A stretch of 7,610 nt of DNA from JAWWBG01 sp033721095. GTDB lineage: Bacteria; Actinomycetota; Nitriliruptoria; Nitriliruptorales; Nitriliruptoraceae. Position numbers and translations under genes: made by a program. The notes beneath the pieces are model-generated. The model did not search any database and was not told where the DNA came from. It saw only the letters and a list, made by a program, of their open reading frames with translations. The stretch is taken from positions 1-7,610 of the forward strand of contig JAWWBG010000132.1 in assembly GCA_033721095.1 (NCBI GenBank). Direction: 5' to 3'. Positions 1 through 6,400 of this stretch are shown piece by piece. Every line of letters starts with the position of its first letter. Positions within the stretch are counted from its first letter, which is position 1.

Positions 1-2632
1 ACTCGGCCAGGACGGTGACCGCGATGCACTCGGCGTCGATCTTGTGCAGTCGGCGCAGGGCCGGCCGGGTGTCCGACCGGCCGAACCCGTCGGTCCCGAG
101 CACGGCGAACCGACCGTGGACCCAGTCCGCGATCTGGACGGGCGTGCCCTTGAGCCAGTCCGTCACGGCGACGTAGGGACCCTCCGTGCCTTCGAGGACC
201 TTCGTCACGTGTGGGACGCGCGGGTCGGCATCGGGGTGCATCCGGTTCCAGGACTCGCACTCGGTGCCGTCGCGCAGGAGCCGGTTCCACCCGGGTGCGC
301 TCCAGCCGTCCGCGCGGACGTCCCAGTCCCGGGCCAACAGCTCCTGTGCCCTCAGGGCCTCCATCATGATCGTCCCCGAGGACAGGATGTGCGCAGGGAT
401 CGAGCCGGCGGTCCCGGCCCGGTAGCGGTAGAGGCCGCCGATGACGTCCTCGGAGGTGACGTGGTCCGGCATCGGCGGCTGGACGACGGGCTCGTTGTAG
501 ACCGACAGGTAGAACATCACGTCCTCGCCACCGGGGATGAGGTCGTCGGTCCACATCCGGCGCAGGCCCTCCTCGACGAGCACGGCGATCTCGTAGGCGA
601 AGCTGGGGTCCCAGGCCTCGACGGCCGGGTTGGTGGCGGCCATCATGAGCGAGGCACGGTCCTGGTGCTGGAGCCCCTCACCATTGAGCGTCGTGCCCCC
701 GGCGGTGGCGCCGATGAGGAACCCGCGGCAACGCTGGTCGGCTGCTGACCAGATCGAGTCAGCGGTGCGCTGGAATCCGAACATCGAATAGAAGATGTAG
801 ACGGGGATCATCGGCTCGCCGTGCGTCGCGTGAGCCGATCCGGCCGCGTGGAACGAGGCCATCGAGCCGGCCTCGGTGATGCCTTCGTGGAGGATCTGTC
901 CGTCGGTTGCCTGCTTGTACGACAGCAGCAGATCGCGGTCGACTGGTTCGTAGTTCTGCCCGTCGGGGCTGTAGAGCTTGAGCGTCGGAAACAGGCTGTC
1001 CATCCCGAACGTCCGAGCCTCGTCGGGAATGATCGGCACGATGCGCTTGCCGATCTGCTTGTCCTTGAACAGGTCCTTGAGGAGTCGCACGAACGCCATC
1101 GTCGTGGCGACCTCCTGGTTGCCCGACCCCTTCTTCAGCTCGTCGTAGGCCGAGGTCGGCGGCAGCTCGGGCAACGTGATCTGCACGCGTCGGCTGGGAA
1201 CAAAGCCCCCGAGCTCCCGACGGCGCTGGAGGAGGTACTGGATCTCGTCGGAGTCCTCGCCCGGATGGACATACGGCGGCAGGTCCCCCTCGAGCTGGCT
1301 GTCGGGGATGTCGAGGAACAGGCGGTCGCGGAAGACCTTCAGGGACTCCCCGCTGAGCTTCTTCATCTGGTGGACGGCGTTGCGGGCCTCGAAGTCCGGC
1401 CCCAGCGTCCAGCCCTTGATGGTGTGCGTGAGGATCACGGTGGGCGAGCCGTGGTGGTCGAGGGCAGCCCGGAAGGCTGCGTACAGCTTGGTGTAGTCGT
1501 GACCGCCGCGAGGAAGCTTTTCGATCTGCTCGTCGGTCAAGTGCTCGACCATGGCCAGCAGCCTGGGATCGGATCCGAAGAAGTCCTGGCGAACCCAGTC
1601 ACCCGGCTTGACCGTGTAGGTCTGGAACTGACCGTCCGGGACCTCGTTCATGCGGGCCACCAGCAGGCCGTCCACGTCACGAGCGAGCAGGTCGTCCCAC
1701 GGGCGGCCCCAGACGACCTTGATGACGTTCCAGCCGTTGCCTCGGAAGATGCCCTCCAGCTGCTGCATGATCTTGCCGTTGGCGTACACCGGCCCGTCGA
1801 GCTGCTGGAGGTTGCAGTTGACGATGAACGTCAGGTTGTCGAGGCGCTCGCGCGCCGCGAGGTCGAGCGCGCCGGTCGACTCGGGTTCGGCCATCTCGCC
1901 GTCACCGAGGAACGCCCAGACGTGCTGGTCGGAGGTGTCGACGATCCCGCGATTGTGGAGATAGCGGTTGAAGCGGGCCTGGTACATCGCGTGCAGGCCG
2001 GCAAGGCCCATCGAGACCGTCGGAAACTCCCAGAAGTCCGGCATGAGTCGGGGATGCGGGTAGCTCGAGAGTCCTCCCGGCTCGACCTCACGTCGGAAGC
2101 GATCCAGATCGTCCTCGGTCATCCGTCCCTCGAGGAAGGCCCGCGAGTAGATGCCCGGCGAACCATGGCCCTGGATGAACAGCTGGTCACCGCCGCCAGC
2201 GTGATCGCGCCCCCGGAAGAAGTGGTTGAAGCCGACCTCGTAGAGCGACGCGGACGAGGCGTAGGTGCCGATGTGGCCGCCGACGCCGTGCTGCACGTTC
2301 GCTCGGTGCACCATGACGGCCGCGTTCCAACGGACGTAGGCCCGAATGCGCCGTTCGATGTCTTCGTCGCCGGGGAACACCGGTTCCTCGTGCGGCGCAA
2401 TCGTGTTGATGAAGTCGGTCGTCGTCAGCGCGGGAATGCCGATGTTGGCCAGCCGTGCTCGCTCGAGAAGCTTGAGCATGAGGAACCGGCCACGGGCCTT
2501 GCCGTTGGCTGCGACGGCGGCATCGAACGACTCGAGCCACTCGGCGGTTTCGGTGGGGTCGAGGTCGGGATACTGGGCCGGGATCCCATCCGTGATGATC
2601 GGCGCTCCATCGACGGGGGGCTCTTCCGCCAC
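1..2632 (-). CDS. aceE: Pyruvate dehydrogenase E1 component, homodimeric type (C-terminus cut by window edge)
   Basis: This is the thiamine-diphosphate E1 subunit of the pyruvate dehydrogenase complex. It decarboxylates pyruvate in the cytoplasm and passes the acetyl group to the E2 lipoyl domain. I checked the minus-strand frame across most of the gene and found no stop; 877 codons are visible, and comparison with E. coli AceE (about 887 residues) suggests roughly 30 are missing. Visible landmarks are GGH120IG, QGH156GSPG, the ThDP/Mg motif GD244GE with N272-C-N274-L-Q276, the active-loop H421 in AVHQMKK, the catalytic E587 in TEAG, and H656 in GEGLQH. Each matches an E. coli catalytic or cofactor residue at a steady offset (+14, later +16). 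The GTG at 2632 is chosen because AAGGA (2640-2644) lies 7 nt upstream and no in-frame ATG precedes it. One oddity is DRAS at 658-661 where relatives I recall read DGHS. The gene is divergent from the PAP2 gene. Confidence 0.96.
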   Translation of the reverse strand, partial: MAEEPPVDGAPIITDGIPAQYPDLDPTETAEWLESFDAAVAANGKARGRFLMLKLLERARLANIGIPALTTTDFINTIAPHEEPVFPGDEDIERRIRAYVRWNAAVMVHRANVQHGVGGHIGTYASSASLYEVGFNHFFRGRDHAGGGDQLFIQGHGSPGIYSRAFLEGRMTEDDLDRFRREVEPGGLSSYPHPRLMPDFWEFPTVSMGLAGLHAMYQARFNRYLHNRGIVDTSDQHVWAFLGDGEMAEPESTGALDLAARERLDNLTFIVNCNLQQLDGPVYANGKIMQQLEGIFRGNGWNVIKVVWGRPWDDLLARDVDGLLVARMNEVPDGQFQTYTVKPGDWVRQDFFGSDPRLLAMVEHLTDEQIEKLPRGGHDYTKLYAAFRAALDHHGSPTVILTHTIKGWTLGPDFEARNAVHQMKKLSGESLKVFRDRLFLDIPDSQLEGDLPPYVHPGEDSDEIQYLLQRRRELGGFVPSRRVQITLPELPPTSAYDELKKGSGNQEVATTMAFVRLLKDLFKDKQIGKRIVPIIPDEARTFGMDSLFPTLKLYSPDGQNYEPVDRDLLLSYKQATDGQILHEGITEAGSMASFHAAGSAHATHGEPMIPVYIFYSMFGFQRTADSIWSAADQRCRGFLIGATAGGTTLNGEGLQHQDRASLMMAATNPAVEAWDPSFAYEIAVLVEEGLRRMWTDDLIPGGEDVMFYLSVYNEPVVQPPMPDHVTSEDVIGGLYRYRAGTAGSIPAHILSSGTIMMEALRAQELLARDWDVRADGWSAPGWNRLLRDGTECESWNRMHPDADPRVPHVTKVLEGTEGPYVAVTDWLKGTPVQIADWVHGRFAVLGTDGFGRSDTRPALRRLHKIDAECIAVTVLAE

Positions 2633-2661
2633 GTGCAGGTCCTTGTGTTCCCGAGCCTGCC

Positions 2662-2667
2662 ACCGTA
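2662..2667 (-). promoter_or_regulatory. Putative -10 element of aceE
   Basis: TACGGT on the minus strand fits the TANNNT form of actinobacterial -10 hexamers. It ends 29 nt before the GTG start, leaving a short leader that contains the AAGGA ribosome-binding site. I see no good TTGACA-like -35 at 16-18 nt spacing, so the promoter is weak or activator-dependent, or the call is wrong. Confidence 0.45.
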
Positions 2668-2726
2668 ATCGGCTGTCGCCGGATGCGTGGGCGGAAGCCA
2701 ATGGACGGCATCCGGTGGCGAGGGAC

Positions 2727-2732
2727 TACGGT
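2727..2732 (+). promoter_or_regulatory. Putative -10 element of the PAP2 gene
   Basis: TACGGT, the mirror copy of the aceE -10, lies 34 nt before the GTG at 2767. A start near 2739 would leave a leader of about 28 nt with the AAAGGGG ribosome-binding site. TGGACG at 2702-2707 is a possible -35 (four of six to TTGACA), but the 19-nt spacer is long. If correct, this promoter rules out the in-frame ATG codons at 2683 and 2701 as starts. Confidence 0.45.
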
Positions 2733-2766
2733 GCTGACCGCAGGATCCGTGGGGAAAGGGGCCTCC

Positions 2767-3774
2767 GTGGATCTCATCGAATGGGGCGTGCCGGTCATCG
2801 AGTGGCTCCAGGCGCGCGCCTGGCTGCACACGCCAGCCGAGGTGTTCTCGACGCTCGGTGACGTCCGTTTCATGATCCTGTGGATACCGCCGGTCGCCTG
2901 GGGGGTCGACGCACGCCTCGGTCGCCGACTGCTGTTGGCGATGACCGCATGGGGCGCCGTGAACTCGTTGCTGAAGATGGCGTTCGCGCAACCACGCCCC
3001 TACTGGGTGTCGGAAGCAGTCGAGCCGATTGCTGCGGAGAGCTCCTTCGGGTTTCCGTCCGGTCATGCCGCGTTCGCCGTCTGCGTCTGGGGTGCCCTCG
3101 CCCTCGCCGTGCCGCGACGGTGGGTACGCGTCCTCGCCGCGGTCATGATCCTCGGCATCGGGACGAGCCGTGTGGTCCTCGGCGTGCACTGGCCCGCAGA
3201 CGTGATCGGCGGCTGGCTCCTGGGGGCGGGTGTCCTGGTCATCGTGACGTGGGCCGACGGGGGACGGCGACCCGGCGAGCATCGGTCGCCACTGGGCGCC
3301 ATCGGCCCCGTCGGCGACATCACGACCATGTTCCTGGGCGGCGTCCTCCCGCTGGCACTGACCGCGCTCGTCGCCGGCCTCGCGGCGCCCACGGACCCGA
3401 CGTGGCTCGAGCTGGGTGGCCGCGGCAGCGCAGCCATCCTCCCCACCAGCCTCGTCGGCGCCGGCGCCCTCACGGGCGGATTCTTCGGCGCTGTCGTCGG
3501 CAGTGCCATCGCATCCGAACGCCGCCACCCATCACCCGCCGGCCTGTCAGCCGAGGACCGGATCCTGCGCGTCGTCGTCGGGCTCGCCGTGATCGTCCTC
3601 CTGGCGGGCGCGCTCGGCGGCGGGATCGACGCGGGCGCACGCGCGGCCACGCCCCTTGCCTGGCTGCTCGGCGCTGCCACGACATGGTGGGTCCTTGACG
3701 GCGCACCACGCGCCTTTGCCCGGCTGCGCCTCGACGGCCGAAAGCCCGGCGCGAATTCCCGAAGCACGTCCTAG
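2767..3774 (+). CDS. PAP2-family membrane phosphatase with C-terminal membrane extension
   Basis: This is a predicted 335-residue integral membrane phosphatase, probably acting on lipid phosphates or pyrophosphates such as phosphatidic acid, phosphatidylglycerol phosphate or undecaprenyl pyrophosphate; the substrate cannot be read from sequence. All three PAP2 motifs are intact: KX6RP (K70 to R77-P78), FPSGH (96-100, with H100) and SRX5HX3D (S134-R135, nucleophile H141, D145). After the core (about 1-165) come four further hydrophobic stretches near 184-207, 223-249, 266-286 and 295-311, an architecture I recall from other bacterial PAP2 proteins. I chose the GTG at 2767 because AAAGGGG (2755-2761) lies 5 nt upstream and the earlier in-frame ATGs (2683, 2701) fall inside the likely promoter. 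The gene is divergent from aceE. Its TAG stop overlaps a possible promoter of the next gene. Confidence 0.9.
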   Translation: MDLIEWGVPVIEWLQARAWLHTPAEVFSTLGDVRFMILWIPPVAWGVDARLGRRLLLAMTAWGAVNSLLKMAFAQPRPYWVSEAVEPIAAESSFGFPSGHAAFAVCVWGALALAVPRRWVRVLAAVMILGIGTSRVVLGVHWPADVIGGWLLGAGVLVIVTWADGGRRPGEHRSPLGAIGPVGDITTMFLGGVLPLALTALVAGLAAPTDPTWLELGGRGSAAILPTSLVGAGALTGGFFGAVVGSAIASERRHPSPAGLSAEDRILRVVVGLAVIVLLAGALGGGIDAGARAATPLAWLLGAATTWWVLDGAPRAFARLRLDGRKPGANSRSTS

Positions 3775-3777
3775 CCT
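3772..3777 (+). promoter_or_regulatory. Possible -10 element overlapping the PAP2 stop codon
   Basis: TAGCCT fits TANNNT; its first three bases are the TAG stop of the PAP2 gene. It lies 48 nt before the GTG at 3826. I see no recognisable -35, so cotranscription with the PAP2 gene across the 51-nt gap is equally possible. Confidence 0.3.
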
Positions 3778-3825
3778 CGAAGAGTCGCGCGGGCGACCCC
3801 TCCCCTCGTCGCGACGGAGCCAGCG

Positions 3826-4287
3826 GTGGTCAAGGCATCGTTCAAGCCGGTCCCTCCGGACCAGCGGATTCGCGAGCTCCGCAAGGAGTTCAAGGACCTG
3901 GGCAAGGCCGAGCCCAGTGCCGAGACCACGCAGCGGCTGGCGGCCTTCACGCGCGCCGCACACGACGAACGCATGCTCAACATGGTGATGCACGCCGGCC
4001 AGCGGTGCCTGGACGAGGACTCGAAGGCGCCTGCGGCCCTGGTCGCGGCCTACACCCCGGCATCCAGGGACGTCGAGGAACAGATTCGCGGCTGGCTCGA
4101 CCTGGTCGACCTGGGCCGCTGGCTGGACCGCAAGGACCTCCAGCAGCTGGGCCAGAAGGAGGCCGAGAAGACGGCTCGCGAGTGGGTCAAGAAGGCCGAC
4201 GCCGCCGAGGCGCGCCACCGCCTGCGGACGATCGGCTCCGCCCTCGGACGTGAGTTCGCCGACAACCTGCGCGACGCGCTTCGCTGA
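3826..4287 (+). CDS. Small charged helical protein of unknown function
   Basis: I do not recognise this family. The predicted 153-residue product is soluble, very rich in Lys, Arg, Glu and Asp, and has no signal peptide or membrane segment. It looks almost wholly alpha-helical: a basic helix near 13-26 (RIRELRKEFKDLGK), a middle helical part (about 33-75), and a long Lys/Glu/Ala-rich C-terminal region from about 87 to the end that could form a coiled coil or helical bundle. One cysteine is visible (in GQRCLD) and no catalytic motif. The GTG start is supported by GGAG at 3816-3819, 6 nt upstream. The protein-like composition here is far better than that of the overlapping antisense frame. It lies downstream of the PAP2 gene and converges on the next gene. 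A nucleic-acid-binding or adaptor role is possible but only a guess. Confidence 0.75.
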   Translation: MVKASFKPVPPDQRIRELRKEFKDLGKAEPSAETTQRLAAFTRAAHDERMLNMVMHAGQRCLDEDSKAPAALVAAYTPASRDVEEQIRGWLDLVDLGRWLDRKDLQQLGQKEAEKTAREWVKKADAAEARHRLRTIGSALGREFADNLRDALR

Positions 4288-4314
4288 ATCGTCTCCGCCG
4301 ATCCCGCCGCCCGG

Positions 4315-5121
4315 TCAGTTCCGACGTTGGAGGGACAGCGTCCGATCCCAGCGCTGCCGCACCTGCGTGTGCCGTGCCACGGCGCCCAACACGTCACCGG
4401 ATGACAGGGCACCGATGGCGTCCCACAGGTCACCGCAGGAGAAATCTGCCTCCAGCTCCTCGCGGCTGAACTGCGACGCCACCGAGCCGTAGTCGAGCTC
4501 GATCAGGGTGTCGGGATGAAACGCATCGATCCACGCATCCACGCCCGCAACGGCCGCGAGGATGTCCTCGCCGTCCTCGATCGTGGCCTCGACGACCGCA
4601 AGGGCGCGGCGCAGGCGCCGGTTGGCCAGCTCCGCCCGTGTCACGTAGACCAACCGTGTCCCCCGGCCCTCGGGGTGGTCGACGACGTGCCGATCATCCG
4701 GCTGGAAGGCCAGGAACCAGGGCAACGGGACGCTCCAGGCGGCATCGAGAACGTGCGCCGGGGCGTCGGTGGCTGCCACCTCGTCGAGCTGGCTGCGCAC
4801 CTCCCAGTCCGGCAGCAGCTCGTGCAACACCTCGTCGGGCATCATGGCCCGGAGGGCGCGCAGGCCATTGGCGACCCGCAGCTCGAGCTGCAGCGGACAG
4901 ATGTGCACGACGTTCCCCGCACGGCGCACCAGGGCCGTGCCGGGAGCGAACGGGCCGCGTCCGGTCAGCAGCCGGGCGACGGACGTCTCGTCCTCCCGAC
5001 GTACGGCCTCGCTGCGGCTGAGTGCACGGCCGGATGCGACCAGGGCTGCCCAGCGCTCGCGTTCGGGCCGGGCGAAGGCGTCCAGGGGCTCGTAGGCGCG
5101 GAGCGTCGCACGAGGAACCAT
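4315..5121 (-). CDS. Conserved actinobacterial protein of unknown function, beside the valine dehydrogenase gene
   Basis: A predicted soluble protein of 268 residues without signal peptide or membrane segments. Distinct stretches are LRAYEPLDAF (7-16), VVHICPLQLELR (71-82), WSVPLPWFLAF (129-139), TRLVYVTRAELANRRLRRAL (155-174) and FHPDTLIELDYGSVASQF (201-218). From memory these resemble an actinobacterial family of unknown function encoded beside valine dehydrogenase, including the Streptomyces gene between vdh and bldC; that link was not tested. No catalytic motif is evident. The ATG at 5121 is chosen over upstream in-frame codons because LRAYEPL-like sequence sits at the N-terminus of the remembered relatives and because a TAGGGT -10 lies only 8 nt before it, suggesting a leaderless mRNA. 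No Shine-Dalgarno sequence is visible. It is divergent from vdh and convergent with the small gene (27-bp gap). Confidence 0.82.
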   Translation of the reverse strand: MVPRATLRAYEPLDAFARPERERWAALVASGRALSRSEAVRREDETSVARLLTGRGPFAPGTALVRRAGNVVHICPLQLELRVANGLRALRAMMPDEVLHELLPDWEVRSQLDEVAATDAPAHVLDAAWSVPLPWFLAFQPDDRHVVDHPEGRGTRLVYVTRAELANRRLRRALAVVEATIEDGEDILAAVAGVDAWIDAFHPDTLIELDYGSVASQFSREELEADFSCGDLWDAIGALSSGDVLGAVARHTQVRQRWDRTLSLQRRN

Positions 5122-5129
5122 GCAAGCGG

Positions 5130-5157
5130 ACCCTAGGCAGCAGTTGGCACGGGTCGA
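5130..5157 (-). promoter_or_regulatory. Putative leaderless promoter of the 268-residue unknown gene
   Basis: On the minus strand TCGACC (5157-5152, four of six matches to TTGACA) is followed after 16 nt by TAGGGT (5135-5130, TANNNT). Only 8 nt separate this -10 from the ATG at 5121, so transcription would begin at or next to the start codon. Leaderless mRNAs are common in actinobacteria, and the absence of a ribosome-binding site agrees. Confidence 0.55.
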
Positions 5158-5174
5158 GACATCGTGCGTTGGCA
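5143..5174. repeat. Direct repeat GTTGGCA, two copies 25 bp apart
   Basis: GTTGGCA occurs at 5143-5149 and 5168-5174 in the divergent spacer between the unknown gene and vdh. The first copy lies between the -35 and -10 of the unknown gene and the second just upstream of its -35. The arrangement could be a tandem operator, but the repeat is short and may be chance. Confidence 0.3.
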
Positions 5175-5209
5175 GCGCGGAAGACCCGCCGCGGACGTCA
5201 GGCTGTTCG

Positions 5210-5215
5210 TACCCT
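5210..5215 (+). promoter_or_regulatory. Possible -10 element of vdh
   Basis: TACCCT fits TANNNT and would start transcription near 5222, giving a leader of about 62 nt. No -35 hexamer is convincing at the normal spacing; TTGGCA (5169-5174) is too far upstream. The call is weak. Confidence 0.35.
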
Positions 5216-5219
5216 CGTT

Positions 5220-5240
5220 TCGGGCCGCGATCCGGCCCGA
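5220..5240. repeat. Perfect 8-bp inverted repeat at the predicted vdh transcription start
   Basis: TCGGGCCG (5220-5227) and CGGCCCGA (5233-5240) are exact reverse complements around a 5-nt loop. It sits 5 nt after the possible TACCCT -10 and 43 nt before the vdh start. It could be an operator blocking transcription or a stable hairpin at the 5' end of the mRNA. The repeat is seen; either role is inference. Confidence 0.5.
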
Positions 5241-5283
5241 CGACCGGACGAGCGCCGCAACATGGCGCCAGCAAGGACCTGAC

Positions 5284-6369
5284 ATGGTGTTTGACCTCTG
5301 GGAGGACCACGAGCAGATCGTCCACGTCCGCGACGACTCCGTGGGGCTCCGCGCGATCATCGCGATCCACTCGACCGCCCTGGGACAGAGCCTCGGCGGG
5401 ACACGATTTCGTCCCTACGACAACGAGCGCGACGCCCTCGAGGACGTGATGCGGCTCTCGCGCGCAATGTCCTACAAGGCCGCGTGCGCCGGACTGCCAC
5501 TGGGAGGCGGCAAGGCCGTCATCATCGGCGATCCCTCGACCGACAAGTCGGATGCCCTGTTCCGCGCCTACGGCAAGGCCATCGACAGCCTGTCCGGGCG
5601 CTACATCACGGCCTGCGACGTCGGGACGTTCCCAGCCGACATGTCCGTGATCAAGACCCAGACTCGCTGGGCGACGGGGACGCCGGTGGCTGAAGGCGGA
5701 TCAGGGGATTCGGGGATCCTGACGGCGTGGGGAGTGTTCGTCGGCATCCGGAAGGCCGCCGAGTATCGCTGGGGTTCGAGCGACCTGTCCGGGTCACGCG
5801 TCGCCGTGCAGGGCCTCGGCAAGGTCGGCGCGCGCGTCGTCGAGCACCTGGTGGAGGCCGGTGCGTCGGTGGTCGTCGCGGACGTCGACGAGGAACGGGT
5901 GGCCAAGGCGACAACGCTGGCAAACGTGACGGCCACGCCGGTCGACGAGGTCGTCGCGGCCGATGTCGACATCCTCTCGCCGAATGCTCTCGGCGCCGTC
6001 CTGTCGGCCGAGACCATCCCGACGATCCGGGCCAAGGTCGTCTGTGGCGGCGCCAACAACCAGCTGGCCCACGACGAGGACGCGAAGCTGCTGGCCGACC
6101 ACGACATCCTGTACGCACCGGACTATGTCGTGAACAGCGGCGGCATCATCAACATCTTCGGCGAGCTCGACGAGGGCGGCTGGAACGAAGAGGTCGCGCA
6201 CCGCCGCACCGACCGCATCGCCGACACCCTCCAGGAGGTCTTCGACCTGGCCACGTCGGAGGGCATCACCACCGAGGAAGCCGCCGAACGCATCGCCGAG
6301 GCGCGCATGTCGGTCCGCACCGGACCGGACCGCTGGTGGCACCCGGGACGAGACGACGCGCGGGCGTAG
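5284..6369 (+). CDS. vdh: NAD-dependent valine dehydrogenase (Glu/Leu/Phe/Val dehydrogenase family)
   Basis: The predicted 361-residue enzyme oxidatively deaminates a branched-chain amino acid such as valine to the 2-keto acid, NADH and ammonia in the cytoplasm. The N-terminal substrate domain carries SLGGTRFRPY, K65, the GLPLGGGK77 glycine loop with the catalytic lysine, and D112 in ACDVGT. The coenzyme domain carries the Rossmann motif GLGKVG (177-182), with D200 ending the second strand, which suggests NAD rather than NADP. Later come GGANNQLAH (255-263) and YVVNSGG (281-287). Length and motifs resemble Streptomyces valine dehydrogenase (about 364 residues, from memory) more than glutamate dehydrogenase; leucine dehydrogenase activity is the main alternative. 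The ATG at 5284 has AAGGA (5273-5277) 6 nt upstream and aligns with relatives; an in-frame GTG at 5164 would add 40 atypical residues. purM follows after 31 nt. Confidence 0.92.
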   Translation: MVFDLWEDHEQIVHVRDDSVGLRAIIAIHSTALGQSLGGTRFRPYDNERDALEDVMRLSRAMSYKAACAGLPLGGGKAVIIGDPSTDKSDALFRAYGKAIDSLSGRYITACDVGTFPADMSVIKTQTRWATGTPVAEGGSGDSGILTAWGVFVGIRKAAEYRWGSSDLSGSRVAVQGLGKVGARVVEHLVEAGASVVVADVDEERVAKATTLANVTATPVDEVVAADVDILSPNALGAVLSAETIPTIRAKVVCGGANNQLAHDEDAKLLADHDILYAPDYVVNSGGIINIFGELDEGGWNEEVAHRRTDRIADTLQEVFDLATSEGITTEEAAERIAEARMSVRTGPDRWWHPGRDDARA

Positions 6370-6372
6370 CCT
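6367..6372 (+). promoter_or_regulatory. Possible -10 element of purM overlapping the vdh stop codon
   Basis: TAGCCT fits TANNNT and its first three bases are the vdh TAG stop. It ends 28 nt before the purM GTG, a natural promoter-to-start distance with AGGAG in between. No clear -35 is visible, and vdh-purM readthrough is also possible. Confidence 0.4.
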
Positions 6373-6400
6373 GCGCGAACAGCCGCCAGCCAGGAGCGTC

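Larger units (their letters stand above)
2661..2733. promoter_or_regulatory. Mirror-symmetric divergent promoter/operator region
   Basis: Two nested inverted repeats share one centre at 2697. The outer pair is CACCGTA (2661-2667) with TACGGTG (2727-2733). The inner pair is CCGGATGC (2679-2686) with GCATCCGG (2708-2715). Read outward on either strand the order is therefore GCATCCGG, 11 nt, TACGGTG. The outer arms fit TANNNT -10 elements for aceE (leftward) and the PAP2 gene (rightward). The inner arms would fall at about -31 to -24 of each promoter, so they could be half-sites for a shared regulator or part of the promoter itself. The repeats are seen directly; the regulatory role is inferred. 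Confidence 0.6.

Noticed and set aside
821..2668. A 615-codon open frame on the plus strand
   Set aside because: It lies antisense to aceE, whose minus-strand frame has all E1 motifs. High GC keeps the opposite frame open, and its product is low-complexity and family-less.
2683..2766. Longer PAP2 start at the ATG at 2683 or 2701
   Set aside because: These codons lie within the symmetric promoter region, while the GTG at 2767 has AAAGGGG 5 nt upstream and leads straight into the first membrane part.
2425..3528. A 367-codon open frame on the minus strand
   Set aside because: It overlaps the start of aceE and the PAP2 gene, whose three catalytic motifs are intact; the product is compositionally odd.
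3547..4218. A 223-codon open frame on the minus strand
   Set aside because: It is antisense to the PAP2 3' end and the 153-residue gene, has no convincing ribosome-binding site and a less protein-like composition.
4288..4314. Possible terminator between the convergent genes
   Set aside because: The 27-bp gap shows no inverted repeat or T-tract.
4516..5136. A 206-codon open frame on the plus strand
   Set aside because: It is antisense to the 268-residue conserved gene and covers its promoter.
5164..5283. N-terminal extension of vdh from an in-frame GTG at 5164
   Set aside because: The 40 extra residues are Arg-rich and unlike relatives, the stretch holds the possible promoter and palindrome, and the ATG at 5284 has a good AAGGA site.
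5122..5370. 83-residue N-terminal extension of the unknown minus-strand gene
   Set aside because: It would overlap the vdh promoter and coding start; the sequence before the ATG at 5121 is not protein-like and contains the likely promoter.
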